From: Nitrosomonas ureae | GTDB lineage: Bacteria; Pseudomonadota; Gammaproteobacteria; Burkholderiales; Nitrosomonadaceae | DNA length: 64,000 nt | Direction of reading: 5' to 3' | Assembly (NCBI RefSeq): GCF_001455205.1 | Contig: NZ_CP013341.1 | Coordinates: 1,488,001-1,552,000 of the forward strand | Shown here: piece by piece, positions 1 through 8,522 of the stretch | Position numbering within the stretch: position 1 is the stretch's first letter | Layout: each line of letters begins with the position of its first letter | Notes under the pieces: generated by a model | Told to the model about the DNA's origin: nothing | Database searches by the model: none | The model's input: only the letters and a program-made list of their open reading frames with translations | Made by a program: the position numbers and the translations under genes

Positions 1-2598
1 ATCGATCTGAATGTCGGGTTAGGGCAAGCGGTACGTGAATACCAGACCGATGTCGGCCCGGCGGATTACGTGCTGTTTGTGGACAAAAAAGCGGTGGGTG
101 TGATTGAAGCCAAAAAGGCGGATCTGGGACATAAAATCACCGAAGTGGAGCAGCAGACTGAAGGCTACGCCAGCGCCCGGTTAAAGTGGATCAGCAACAC
201 CAGACCGTTGCCATTCCTGTACGAAAGTACCGGCATCATTACGCGCTTCACCGATGGCCGTGATCCCAAGCCGCGCTCGCGCGAAGTGTTCAATTTTCAC
301 CGCCCCGAAATGCTCAAAGCATGGATTGCGCAAGATGCCAGCCTGCGCCAGCGTTTGCAACACATTCCGTTGCTCAACCCGGATCATTTAACCGCCCATG
401 CGCTGCATTTGCGCGACTGCCAGGAAACCGCCATTGCCAATCTGGAAATCTCATTCCGCGAAGGCCGCCCGCGCGCGTTGATTCAAATGGCAACCGGTGC
501 GGGCAAAACCTACACTGCGATTACCGCAATGTACCGGTTGCTCAAATACGCCGATGCCCGACGCATTTTGTTTCTGGTCGATACCCGCAATCTTGGCGAG
601 CAGGCCGAACAGGAAATGATGTCGTACGTGCCGCTCGACGACAACCGCAAATTTACCGAAATCTACGCCACGCAACGCCTGAAATCGTCGTATATTCCCA
701 CCAACAGCGTGGTTTGCATCAGCACTATCCAGCGGCTGTACTCGATTCTCAAAGGCAGCGAACTGGACGAAGCCACGGAACAAATCCATCCGGCGGAATT
801 GATGCAAGCCAAAGCATCCCTGCCGGTGGTTTACAACGACAAAGTCCCGCCGGAATTCTTCGATTTCATTTTCATCGACGAATGCCACCGCTCGATCTAT
901 AACCTGTGGCAACAAGTACTGGATTATTTCGACGCCAGCCTGATCGGCCTCACCGCCACGCCGGACAACCGCACTTACGGTTTTTTCAACAAAAATGTGG
1001 TCAGCGAGTACAGCCACGAAAAAGCCGTCGCCGATGGCGTCAACGTCGGCAACGAGGTGTACCTGATCGAAACGCAGATCACGCAACAAGGTGCGCAGAT
1101 TGCCGCCAAGCAGCAAGTGGAAAAACGCGAGAAACTGACGCGCAAGAAACGCTGGGAAATGCAGGACGAAGACGAAACCTACTCCGCTACCCAACTGGAT
1201 CGCAGCATCGTCAATCCGGATCAGATCCGCACCGTAATCCGCGCATTCCGCGACAAATGGCCGGAAATTTTTCCGGGCCGACGCGAAGTGCCGAAGACAT
1301 TGATCTTCGCCAAAACCGACAGTCACGCCGACGACATCATCCAGATGGTGCGCGAGGAATTTGCCGAAAGCAACGCCTTCTGCAAGAAACTGACGTACAA
1401 AATCGACGAAGACCCCAAATCGTTGCTGGCGCAATTCCGCAATGACTACATGCCGCGCATCGCCGTTACCGTCGACATGATTGCCACCGGCACCGACGTG
1501 AAGCCGCTGGAATGTCTGCTGTTCATGCGCGACGTGAAAAGCCGCAACTATTTCGAGCAAATGAAAGGCCGCGGCACGCGCACACTGGATCTGGACGATC
1601 TGGGAAAAGTCACGCCGTCTGCGGTCAGCGCCAAAACGCACTATGTCATCGTCGACGCCATCGGCGTCACCCGCTCGCTCAAAACTGCCAGCCAGCCGCT
1701 CATCACCCAACCCGGCATACCACTGAAAGATCTGGCGATGCGAGTGATGATGGGTGCTGCCGACGAAGATACCATCAGCTCGTTAGCCGGACGGCTGGCG
1801 CGGCTCAACAAGCAACTGGATGCGGACGACCAGCGCCGCATCCGCGATCTGGCGGGCATGGAACTTACGCAACTGGTCGGCGAGGCGGCACGCGTACTGA
1901 ACGGCGAACTGGTCGAACTGATCGACAGCATTCGCCGCGACAAGGAACAAACCATCGACCACGGCAACCTTGACGAACTGGTGCGCGTCGGATGGGACAA
2001 GGACGCCGCCAGCAACGCGCAAGCATTAGCCGATGAATTCGCCGAATACTTGCGAACCCATCAAGACCAGATCACCGCGCTGACGATCTTTTTCAGCCAG
2101 CCGTACCGGCGGCGCGAATTGAGTTACGCGCTGATCCGTCAAGTGCTGGATAAACTTAAGACCGATCAACCTAAACTTGCGCCACTGCGCGTATGGCAAG
2201 CGTACCAACAACTGGAATCCTGTCATTCCCGCGCAGTGCCTGCCCCCGCGAGGGCGTGGGGCGGGAATCCAGTCAATGAACTTACGGCACTAGTCGCGCT
2301 GATCCGCCGGGTATGCGGCTGGGACAAAACCCTAACCCCCTTCGACGACACCGTGCGCCGCAATTTCCAAAGCTGGATCATGCAACACCACGCCGGCAGC
2401 GGCGAAAAATTCAACGAAGAACAAATGCGCTGGCTGCACATGATCCGCGACCACGTCGCCAACTCGTTCCACATCGAGCGCGATGATTTGGAAATGGCGC
2501 CGTTCGATGCGCAAGGCGGACTGGGCAGGATGCATCAATTGTTTGGGGCGAAGATGGAGCCGCTGCTGGATGAATTGAATGAGGTGTTGGTGGGGTGA
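1..2598 (+). CDS. hsdR: Type I restriction enzyme R subunit (5' end outside window)
   Basis: Motor and nuclease subunit of a type I restriction-modification system; it translocates DNA and cuts it when the HsdS/HsdM part meets an unmethylated site. The reading frame is open from base 1, and the residues before the first GTG (70) belong to the nuclease fold, so the true start lies upstream of the window. Counting from base 1, the PD-(D/E)xK nuclease shows Asp in VLFVDKK and the EAKK motif near residue 36. The SF2 helicase follows with Walker A (ATGAGKT, about 163-170) and DECH box (about 293-296), then the EcoEI-type C-terminal domain. Oddity: bases 2222-2270 are a palindromic repeat read in frame, adding about 16 residues not expected in the family. 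The stop overlaps the hsdS start (TGATG). Function is secure from the motifs. Confidence 0.95.
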   Translation: MDLNVGLGQAVREYQTDVGPADYVLFVDKKAVGVIEAKKADLGHKITEVEQQTEGYASARLKWISNTRPLPFLYESTGIITRFTDGRDPKPRSREVFNFHRPEMLKAWIAQDASLRQRLQHIPLLNPDHLTAHALHLRDCQETAIANLEISFREGRPRALIQMATGAGKTYTAITAMYRLLKYADARRILFLVDTRNLGEQAEQEMMSYVPLDDNRKFTEIYATQRLKSSYIPTNSVVCISTIQRLYSILKGSELDEATEQIHPAELMQAKASLPVVYNDKVPPEFFDFIFIDECHRSIYNLWQQVLDYFDASLIGLTATPDNRTYGFFNKNVVSEYSHEKAVADGVNVGNEVYLIETQITQQGAQIAAKQQVEKREKLTRKKRWEMQDEDETYSATQLDRSIVNPDQIRTVIRAFRDKWPEIFPGRREVPKTLIFAKTDSHADDIIQMVREEFAESNAFCKKLTYKIDEDPKSLLAQFRNDYMPRIAVTVDMIATGTDVKPLECLLFMRDVKSRNYFEQMKGRGTRTLDLDDLGKVTPSAVSAKTHYVIVDAIGVTRSLKTASQPLITQPGIPLKDLAMRVMMGAADEDTISSLAGRLARLNKQLDADDQRRIRDLAGMELTQLVGEAARVLNGELVELIDSIRRDKEQTIDHGNLDELVRVGWDKDAASNAQALADEFAEYLRTHQDQITALTIFFSQPYRRRELSYALIRQVLDKLKTDQPKLAPLRVWQAYQQLESCHSRAVPAPARAWGGNPVNELTALVALIRRVCGWDKTLTPFDDTVRRNFQSWIMQHHAGSGEKFNEEQMRWLHMIRDHVANSFHIERDDLEMAPFDAQGGLGRMHQLFGAKMEPLLDELNEVLVG
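2222..2270. repeat. REP-like palindromic repeat inside hsdR
   Basis: A 49-base imperfect palindrome beginning GTCATTCCCGCG and ending GCGGGAATCC, with a GC-rich centre. The reverse complement at 3308-3356 in hsdS matches at 47 of 49 positions. It is read in frame in hsdR without a stop, so the gene appears to have absorbed it as a short surface insertion. Confidence 0.8.
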
Positions 2599-3530
2599 TG
2601 AGTAGCGAGAAAATTTCTCCACAAGGATGGGAGAAGATAAGTGTTGAATTGGCATCGTCAGAAATAATTTCTGGTTCAGGCTTTCCAAAGGAACATCAAG
2701 GCGATTCGACTGGTCATTATCCTTTTGCAAAAGTAGGTGATATTTCAAGAGTATTTCGCGCGAAACAAAAATATATAGGTAGTGCTGGTCATTTCATCTC
2801 CGAAGAAGTAAGGAGCGAAATCAAGGCTAGAGTCTTTCCAAAAGGAACGATTGTTTTCCCTAAGATCGGAGAGGCTCTAAGAGGTAACTCCCGAGTGGTT
2901 ACCAGTAGAGAAATGCTTTTTGATAATAATGTCATGGGAATAATCCCAGATGTGGAAATCATTAGCGGAGATTTTCTTTACTACTTTTTGATCACGCAAG
3001 ATTTTGGTAAATATGCAGTAGCTACCGCCGTACCTTCTGTTCGTCGGGGTGACATTGCTTCAATACCTCTCTTACTTCCCCCGCTCAACGAACAACACCG
3101 CATCGTCGCCAAAATCGAAGAACTGTTTTCCGAGCTGGACAAAGGTATCGAAAACCTGAAAACCGCCCAGGCGCAGCTCAAGGTGTACCGTCAGGCATTG
3201 CTGAAACACGCATTTGAAGGCAAACTCACCGCGCAATGGCGTGCGCAGCGCCGTGCCAAACAAACCGTCGCCCCCGCGCAGGCGGGGGCCCAGCTTTTGA
3301 ATGACATGGATTCCCGCCCCACGCCTTCGCGGGGGCAGGCAATGCGCGGGAATGACGAAGCTGGGAGGGGAATGACGAACCCCTCGAAACCGCCGAAGCC
3401 TTACTCAAGCGCATCCAGCAAGAACGCGCACAACGCTACCAGCAACAACTCGCTGAGTGGGAGAAATCTCCCTCGGTCCCCCTTTTACAAAGGGGGAAGC
3501 CAACCAGCACCGCACCCATCCCCCCCTTAG
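2598..3530 (+). CDS. hsdS: Type I specificity subunit HsdS, N-terminal half (frame-broken)
   Basis: Target-recognition subunit of the type I system. This frame encodes the first target recognition domain (about residues 1-165) and the first central conserved helix (LPPLNEQHRIVAKIEELFSE, about 165-215). After about base 3262 the frame runs into palindromic repeats and ends at 3530 in sequence that is not HsdS-like. The second half of HsdS continues in another frame (open from 3356 to 4336). ATG 2598 was preferred to GTG 2595 because it forms a TGATG overlap with the hsdR stop and follows a G-rich stretch. As it stands the gene encodes a half-subunit plus about 90 residues of repeat-derived tail. 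It could be a pseudogene or a split HsdS whose halves assemble; the sequence alone does not decide. Confidence 0.8.
   Translation: MSSEKISPQGWEKISVELASSEIISGSGFPKEHQGDSTGHYPFAKVGDISRVFRAKQKYIGSAGHFISEEVRSEIKARVFPKGTIVFPKIGEALRGNSRVVTSREMLFDNNVMGIIPDVEIISGDFLYYFLITQDFGKYAVATAVPSVRRGDIASIPLLLPPLNEQHRIVAKIEELFSELDKGIENLKTAQAQLKVYRQALLKHAFEGKLTAQWRAQRRAKQTVAPAQAGAQLLNDMDSRPTPSRGQAMRGNDEAGRGMTNPSKPPKPYSSASSKNAHNATSNNSLSGRNLPRSPFYKGGSQPAPHPSPP
3308..3356. repeat. REP-like palindromic repeat inside hsdS
   Basis: Inverted, near-identical copy (47/49 bases) of the repeat at 2222-2270 in hsdR. It is embedded in a wider repeat block (about 3268-3376) that also holds a CCCCCGCGCAGGCGGGGG hairpin at about 3271-3288. 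This block coincides with the point where the two HsdS halves fall into different frames. Confidence 0.8.
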
Positions 3531-3560
3531 AAAAAGGGGGGCGAGGGGGGATTTCAAAAC
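3463..3560. repeat. Paired inverted C/G-run repeats inside hsdS
   Basis: Two inverted copies of a second repeat type: one near 3466-3503 (CCCCCTTTTACAAAGGGGG core) and one near 3520-3558 (CCCCCCTTAGAAAAAGGGGGG core, then GAGGGGGGATTT). In the frame that continues into the second HsdS half these bases are read through without a stop, adding about 30 low-complexity residues to the linker between the two recognition domains. Confidence 0.7.
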
Positions 3561-3619
3561 CCAAACCTCCCCAAACCCTGCCGCCACTCACCGCCGAAGA
3601 ACTGGCCGAATTACCTGAA

Positions 3620-4336
3620 TTGCCGGAGGGGTGGGGGTGGGTGAAAGTCGGCACTGTTAGCTCAGTAGGTACTGGTATAACTCCACTTAAAGGGCGCTCC
3701 GATTTTTACGCGAACGGAAATATTCCGTGGGTCACGAGCGGTGCGCTCAACGATAATTTCGTTACCGAGGCATCAGACTACGTTACCGATCTAGCATTGA
3801 AAGAAACCAATCTCCGAATTTATCCAAAGCATACATTGCTTATTGCGTTGTATGGTGAAGGGAAGACGAGAGGAAAGTGCTCGGAACTTTTGATTGAGGC
3901 CGCAACCAATCAAGCAATTGCAGCTATAGTCCAAGAAGGTATGTCAGAAAAACTTCGAAAATACATGAAATGGTTTTTCCAAAAGAACTATGGCGATATT
4001 CGCCTAAAGTCTTCAGGTGGTGTGCAGCCGAATTTAAATCTAAGCATCATCGAAAATACACTATTTCCCATGTGCTCAATCGAAGAGGCAAATCAGGTTG
4101 TTGACGCGATAGAAATGAAATTATCCGAAATCGACCAGCTTGATCAAACCATCACGACATCCTTACAACAAGCCGAAGCCCTGCGCCAATCCATTCTGAA
4201 AAAAGCCTTCTCCGGCCAGTTGGTGCCGCAAGACCCGAACGACGAACCTGCCTCGGAATTGCTGGCGCGTATCAAGGCGGAACGGCTGGCCTCTCAGGGC
4301 AATTTGGTTGTCCGTCGAAAGGGTGGGCGAAGTTAA
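3620..4336 (+). CDS. hsdS: Type I specificity subunit HsdS, C-terminal half
   Basis: Carries the second target recognition domain, opening with the typical LPEGWGWVKVG entry, and the distal conserved helix (about residues 165-235; EALRQSILKKAFSGQL). The same frame is open back to 3356, where it encodes family-like linker sequence (ETAEALLKRIQQERAQRY) before the second repeat pair. So this is the original continuation of the gene at 2598, displaced by a frame change in the repeat block at 3262-3376. The listed start is a TTG without a clear ribosome site; GTG 3641 with GGAGGGG ahead is another possibility. Whether a separate half-protein is made is unknown. Confidence 0.75.
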   Translation: MPEGWGWVKVGTVSSVGTGITPLKGRSDFYANGNIPWVTSGALNDNFVTEASDYVTDLALKETNLRIYPKHTLLIALYGEGKTRGKCSELLIEAATNQAIAAIVQEGMSEKLRKYMKWFFQKNYGDIRLKSSGGVQPNLNLSIIENTLFPMCSIEEANQVVDAIEMKLSEIDQLDQTITTSLQQAEALRQSILKKAFSGQLVPQDPNDEPASELLARIKAERLASQGNLVVRRKGGRS

Positions 4337-4652
4337 CGGTAATTTGCTTGCTTGTCACGTCATTCCTCGTCACCCCCGCGAAGGCGGGGGGAAGCGGGAA
4401 TCCACATTACTCTGAAAATCTGGATTTCCGCTCCCGGCTGAAAGCGTACCGGGACAAGCTCCGCAGGAATGACGGATGCGACGAACGGTGACGAGTGTGA
4501 CGAGGGATGGCGGGTGCGGCGAGCGGGAGTGGATCGACGAGGGGTGGCGGGTGTGATCGGGAAAGATTCATGATGGATAAAGTGGTGTCGGCAAGGGCAT
4601 GTGAATAATGCGAAAGATGATTTGGATGTGAGCGTTTGATTGGGGTTGCATC
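4337..4652. repeat. Repeat-filled gap between hsdS and GIY-YIG gene
   Basis: No gene seen. Two REP-like palindromes face each other at about 4360-4412 (CATTCCTCG ... GCGGGAATCC) and 4421-4474 (GGATTTCCGC ... GCAGGAATGAC). They are followed by a G-rich stretch (about 4474-4560) of degenerate GACGAGNG / GGCGGGTG units. This is the same repeat family that invades hsdR and hsdS. Confidence 0.65.
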
Positions 4653-4949
4653 ATGGTGAAACAGTCTCCGGTTTACATTTTGGCGAGTGGATACAACGGT
4701 ACGTTGACCATTGGGGTAACCGGTCACTTGATTCAGCGGATTTGGCAGCATAAACAGGACTTGGTTGAAGGATTTACGAAGAAGTACAGTGCTCATTTCC
4801 TGGTTTATTATGAAATGCATGAAGAGATGCAAGCAGCGATTCAGCGCGAGAAGCAACTTAAAAAATGGAATAGGCAATGGAAAATAAATTTGATCGAGAA
4901 GATGAATCCGGCATGGAAGGATTTATGGGAAGAATTAGGGAAACGCTGA
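4653..4949 (+). CDS. GIY-YIG superfamily small nuclease, motif altered
   Basis: A 98-residue single-domain protein of the UPF0213/GIY-YIG family, often found alone or near repeats. The family order is visible: VYIL (GIY position), GTLTIGVTGHL (YIG position), RIWQHK, GFTKKY, LVYYE, REKQLKKW and NPAWKDLW. The Tyr of the YIG motif is replaced by Thr (TIG). Because that Tyr is part of the active site in known GIY-YIG nucleases, the protein may be inactive. The last codons and the stop (TGA 4947-4949) lie inside the left end of the MITE-like element at 4937-5083, so the element truncated or re-ended the gene. It interrupts the hsd locus; no functional link to it is evident. Confidence 0.8.
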   Translation: MVKQSPVYILASGYNGTLTIGVTGHLIQRIWQHKQDLVEGFTKKYSAHFLVYYEMHEEMQAAIQREKQLKKWNRQWKINLIEKMNPAWKDLWEELGKR

Positions 4950-5083
4950 TTAATTGGCTGCACGAGCGAATCACTTCGTTGCGCGGTACTTACGTCTTCG
5001 CCTATCTTGTTGATATGTCTCAGTTGCTGCGTTCCGGGCGTCTCGTGCTTCATCTCGTTCGCCGAATTAATCAGTGTTTCCTT
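4937..5083. mobile_element. MITE-like element with 19-bp inverted ends
   Basis: Left end AGGGAAACGCTGATTAATT (4937-4955) and right end AATTAATCAGTGTTTCCTT (5065-5083) are inverted repeats matching at 17 of 19 positions. TA dinucleotides flank both sides, as expected for IS630/Tc1-type insertions. The interior (about 110 bp) has no coding capacity. It provides the stop codon of the upstream GIY-YIG gene and lies before hsdM. A similar right end occurs at 63749-63765. Confidence 0.65.
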
Positions 5084-5111
5084 AGTATGAGTAAGATCGC
5101 CGTAGTTCGTC

Positions 5112-5198
5112 ATCCTCGAGTGTTTTTATCGAGGATCCAGAATTTTAGCCAGCTAGAGACTGGATTCCCGATTAGAATCGTCTCGGGAATGACGGGAG
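5112..5198. repeat. Hairpin and REP-like repeat upstream of hsdM
   Basis: A hairpin (ATCCTCGA ... TCGAGGAT, about 5112-5135) is followed by GGATTCCCG ... CGGGAATGAC at 5162-5193, a shorter member of the repeat family in hsdR and hsdS. It sits 30-120 bases ahead of hsdM and could act as a transcription or mRNA-stability barrier. No promoter was recognised. Confidence 0.5.
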
Positions 5199-5229
5199 CG
5201 TTGAATACTGACTTGCTGAGGGTCTCGGC

Positions 5230-6708
5230 ATGAGCGCAACCGCATCGATCGTTTCCAAAGTTTGGAGTTTCTGTACAGTTCTGAAAGACGATGGCGTGGG
5301 TTATGGCGATTACCTGGAGCAGCTCACCTATTTGATTTTCCTTAAAATGGCGGATGAGTACAGCCAGCCGCCGTACAACCGTCAAGTAGGCATTCCCGCT
5401 GAGTACAACTGGCAAAGTTTGAAAGCGAAGCGTGGTGCGGAGTTGGAGGTGCATTATGTGGCGCTGCTGATGGAGCTGGGCAAGTTGTCGGGGATGCTGG
5501 GGCAAATTTTTACCAAGGCGCAGAACAAAATCCAGGATCCGGCCAAATTGTACCGCTTGATCGATATGGTCAATGAAACGCAGTGGGTAACGATGGGCGC
5601 GGATGTCAAAGGCGATATTTACGAGGGCTTGCTGGAACGCAACGCGGAAGATACCAAATCCGGTGCGGGGCAATACTTTACGCCGCGGGCGTTAATTCGC
5701 GCGATGGTGGCATGTGTGCGGCCGGAACCGGGCAAGACTATCGCCGATCCAGCGTGTGGTACCGGCGGGTTTTTTCTGGCGGCATACGATTTTCTGGTGG
5801 CTGAATACGCGCTGGACAAAACGCAGAAAGCGTTTCTGAAGCACGAGACGTTTTACGGCAACGAGATTGTCGCCAATACGCGGCGCCTGGCGCTGATGAA
5901 CATGTTTCTGCACAACATCGGCGAGATCGACGGCGACAGCATGATTTCCCCCAACGATGCGCTGGTGGCCGATTCCGGCAAGCGCTTCGATTACGTGTTG
6001 GCAAATCCGCCGTTCGGCAAGAAAAGCGCAATGAGTTTCACCAACGAGGAAGGCGAGCAGGAGAAAGACGAGCTGACCTACAACCGGCAGGATTTCTGGG
6101 CGACGACATCGAACAAGCAACTGAATTTCGTGCAGCATATCCGCACCCTGCTGAAAACCACCGGGGAAGCCGCCGTGGTGGTGCCGGACAACGTGCTGTT
6201 CGAGGGTGGCGCGGGCGAGACGGTACGGCGCAAATTGCTTGAGACTACCGATCTGCATACGATTCTGCGGCTGCCGACCGGTATTTTCTACGCCAATGGC
6301 GTGAAGGCGAATGTGCTGTTTTTCGATAACCGCGAGGCCAGCAAGGAGCCGTGGACCAAGGCGGTGTGGTATTACGATTACCGCACCAATATTCATCATA
6401 CGCTGAAAAAGAAGCCGTTGCGCTTCGAGGATTTGCAGGATTTCATCGCCTGCTATAACCCGCAAAACCGTCATCAGCGGCAGGAAACCTGGAACGAGCA
6501 GAACGCGGAAGGCCGCTGGCGCAAATACGGCTTCGATCAGATCATGGCGCGCGACAAAACCAGCCTGGACATTTTCTGGATCAAGGATAAAAGCTTGTCC
6601 GATCTGGATAATTTGCCGGAACCGGACGAATTGGTGGGCGACATTATCGAGAACCTGGAAGCCGGATTGAATAGTTTCCGGGATATCGCGGCGACACTAT
6701 CTAAGTAA
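5230..6708 (+). CDS. hsdM: Type I DNA methyltransferase subunit HsdM
   Basis: N6-adenine methyltransferase subunit, which with HsdS modifies the recognition site using S-adenosylmethionine. It is 492 residues long, normal for the family. The N-terminal helical HsdM_N domain (about 1-130) precedes the catalytic domain with motif I DPACGTGGF (from residue 173) and motif IV NPPF (259-262). ATG 5230 fits the family N-terminus. The gene looks intact although hsdS is frame-broken, so methylation would depend on whether the HsdS halves can assemble. It is separated from hsdS by about 900 bases of repeats, the GIY-YIG gene and a MITE, an unusual arrangement. Confidence 0.95.
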   Translation: MSATASIVSKVWSFCTVLKDDGVGYGDYLEQLTYLIFLKMADEYSQPPYNRQVGIPAEYNWQSLKAKRGAELEVHYVALLMELGKLSGMLGQIFTKAQNKIQDPAKLYRLIDMVNETQWVTMGADVKGDIYEGLLERNAEDTKSGAGQYFTPRALIRAMVACVRPEPGKTIADPACGTGGFFLAAYDFLVAEYALDKTQKAFLKHETFYGNEIVANTRRLALMNMFLHNIGEIDGDSMISPNDALVADSGKRFDYVLANPPFGKKSAMSFTNEEGEQEKDELTYNRQDFWATTSNKQLNFVQHIRTLLKTTGEAAVVVPDNVLFEGGAGETVRRKLLETTDLHTILRLPTGIFYANGVKANVLFFDNREASKEPWTKAVWYYDYRTNIHHTLKKKPLRFEDLQDFIACYNPQNRHQRQETWNEQNAEGRWRKYGFDQIMARDKTSLDIFWIKDKSLSDLDNLPEPDELVGDIIENLEAGLNSFRDIAATLSK

Positions 6709-6773
6709 TGGCAAATAATTTTATTGCTTTGCATTTGAAAACATTTGTATTGATCAAGTATTAAAGGTGTCGC

Positions 6774-7991
6774 GTGGAATATCAAGTATTGCAAGTTGAG
6801 AATGGCAAGCCGATCAAGCTATGGACCAGCGGCGTACCCGTCGAGGACGATGCCCGCACACAGCTGATGAACACGGCCCGTATGCCCTTTATCTATCGGC
6901 ATCTGGCGGTAATGCCGGATGTGCACCTGGGTAAAGGTTCGACCATAGGGAGCGTGATTCCCACGCAGGGTGCCATCATTCCGGCGGCGGTGGGCGTGGA
7001 TATCGGCTGCGGCATGATGGCTGTGCGCACGACACTATCAGCGCAGGATTTGCCGGATCAGTTGTTTGAATTGCGCAGCGCCATCGAGCGCGCCGTACCG
7101 CATGGCCGCACTTCAAAACGCAACCAGCGCGATCAAGGCGCCTGGGATACGCCGCCGGTATCCGTGGATAGCATGTGGGCGAGCCTGATTCCTGGGTTTG
7201 ATCGCCTTACCGGGAAATATCCGCGGTTGAAGAAAACCAACAACTACAAGCATCTGGGCACGCTAGGCACGGGTAATCACTTCATTGAGATTTGCCTGGA
7301 TCAGGTTGATCGCGTGTGGTTCATGCTGCATTCGGGTTCGCGTGGCGTCGGCAACGCCATAGGTACCTACTTCATCGAACTGGCGCAAGCGGATATGCGC
7401 CATCACATTGCCAATTTGCCGGATCGCGATCTGGCTTATTTCGAAGAAGGCAGCGAGCATTTCGAGGATTATGTCGAAGCCGTGGGTTGGGCGCAGGATT
7501 ATGCGCGGCGTAATCGCGCGGTGATGATGCAGAATGTCATTGCCGCTGCACGCAAGGTTATTGCCAAGCCGTTCAGAGCGGATGTGGAGGCGGTCAATTG
7601 TCACCATAATTACGTACAAAAGGAAATCCACTTCGGCACGGAAATTCTGGTAACGCGCAAAGGTGCGGTATCTGCGCAGAAAGGTGAGCTGGGCATTATT
7701 CCCGGTTCCATGGGCGCTAAAAGCTACATTGTTCGTGGCCTGGGTAACCCGGAAGCTTTCTGTTCATGCAGTCACGGCGCTGGACGTATTATGAGCCGCA
7801 ACGAAGCCAAGCGCCGTTTTACGGTTGCCGATCAGATCGCGGCAACAGCCCATGTAGAATGCCGCAAGGATGCCAGCGTAATCGATGAGATTCCGCTGGC
7901 CTACAAGAATATCGATGCTGTCATGCAGGCGCAAAGTTCTCTGGTGGAGGTCGTCCATACCCTGAAACAAGTGGTGTGCATTAAGGGATAA
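6774..7991 (+). CDS. rtcB: RNA-splicing ligase RtcB
   Basis: GTP- and Mn2+-dependent RNA ligase joining 2',3'-cyclic phosphate or 3'-phosphate ends to 5'-OH ends (RNA repair). It is 405 residues, the usual length for bacterial RtcB. Visible family motifs: PDVHLGKG, GVDIGCGM with the metal-binding Cys, HSGSRG, HHNYVQKE, GSMGAKSYIVRG and SCSHGAGR; the last contains His334, matching the guanylylated His of E. coli RtcB. GTG 6774 follows an AAAGGTG ribosome site. No RtcA or RtcR gene is adjacent, so the usual rtc operon is not present here. Confidence 0.95.
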   Translation: MEYQVLQVENGKPIKLWTSGVPVEDDARTQLMNTARMPFIYRHLAVMPDVHLGKGSTIGSVIPTQGAIIPAAVGVDIGCGMMAVRTTLSAQDLPDQLFELRSAIERAVPHGRTSKRNQRDQGAWDTPPVSVDSMWASLIPGFDRLTGKYPRLKKTNNYKHLGTLGTGNHFIEICLDQVDRVWFMLHSGSRGVGNAIGTYFIELAQADMRHHIANLPDRDLAYFEEGSEHFEDYVEAVGWAQDYARRNRAVMMQNVIAAARKVIAKPFRADVEAVNCHHNYVQKEIHFGTEILVTRKGAVSAQKGELGIIPGSMGAKSYIVRGLGNPEAFCSCSHGAGRIMSRNEAKRRFTVADQIAATAHVECRKDASVIDEIPLAYKNIDAVMQAQSSLVEVVHTLKQVVCIKG

Positions 7992-8048
7992 TCCTCTGCA
8001 AGCGATTGAGGGAATACAAATTTCCTCGCATCTTTCCAGTGCATGTTT

Positions 8049-8522
8049 TCAAAGAAAATGATCCAGCAATTTACGGCTATGGCGATCCAGCGCCAAGCGA
8101 TCCTGAATCAGGAAATGAATGCCATGATTGTCGGTGATGATTAACGATGTTGCTGATAAGCGGCGAATATCTTCCTCGCCCTTAAGAATAAAAACAGTTT
8201 CTCCGCGATCCGTTTCAACTTCCCAGGTATTGGGCGTGATAAAACCGGATATTTTTGATACGCGTTTGATTTCCGGCATAAATTCACGCTGCGCAAGTTC
8301 CGATTCAATCAGTTCCCGGTAATGCTGCGGCAAATCTTCAAGCTGGTTAATCCACATCAATTCATGTCCCTGTGAATCAATCAGTGCAATGCCATGATTC
8401 GGATCGGTGATTGGAAATGCCCGGATTGGCACTACGCCTTCGTGCATTATGCCGAATTGATTCATCAGAACAAGCTTTCCATACGAATTCCGGGTTAATT
8501 GGTAATCAACAGTTATGTTCAT
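8049..8522 (-). CDS. DUF1854 family protein
   Basis: A 157-residue cytoplasmic protein of the DUF1854 family with no known enzymatic activity and no membrane segment. It begins immediately after the stop of the ABC exporter gene (TAAATG), so the two are almost certainly co-translated. Families of this pair are named in some databases as associated with cyanophycin metabolism, but no cyanophycin synthetase is in the window, so that link is not supported here. The safest reading is an accessory protein of the exporter. Confidence 0.85.
   Translation of the reverse strand: MNITVDYQLTRNSYGKLVLMNQFGIMHEGVVPIRAFPITDPNHGIALIDSQGHELMWINQLEDLPQHYRELIESELAQREFMPEIKRVSKISGFITPNTWEVETDRGETVFILKGEEDIRRLSATSLIITDNHGIHFLIQDRLALDRHSRKLLDHFL

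Noticed and set aside
451..1710. A 419-codon minus-strand open frame inside hsdR
   Set aside because: It is antisense to a gene with complete helicase motifs. Its translation is low-complexity (F, V, D, H-rich) and arises from the codon usage of hsdR.
4470..4560. G-rich tandem-looking units as a minisatellite or origin
   Set aside because: The GACGAG/GGCGGGTG units are too degenerate and irregular, and no DnaA boxes or origin genes are near.
4407..4877. Minus-strand open frame across the repeat block and the GIY-YIG gene
   Set aside because: Runs through palindromic repeats and antisense to a recognised gene; no domain.
5692..6474. A 260-codon minus-strand open frame inside hsdM
   Set aside because: Antisense to conserved methyltransferase motifs; no family-like sequence.
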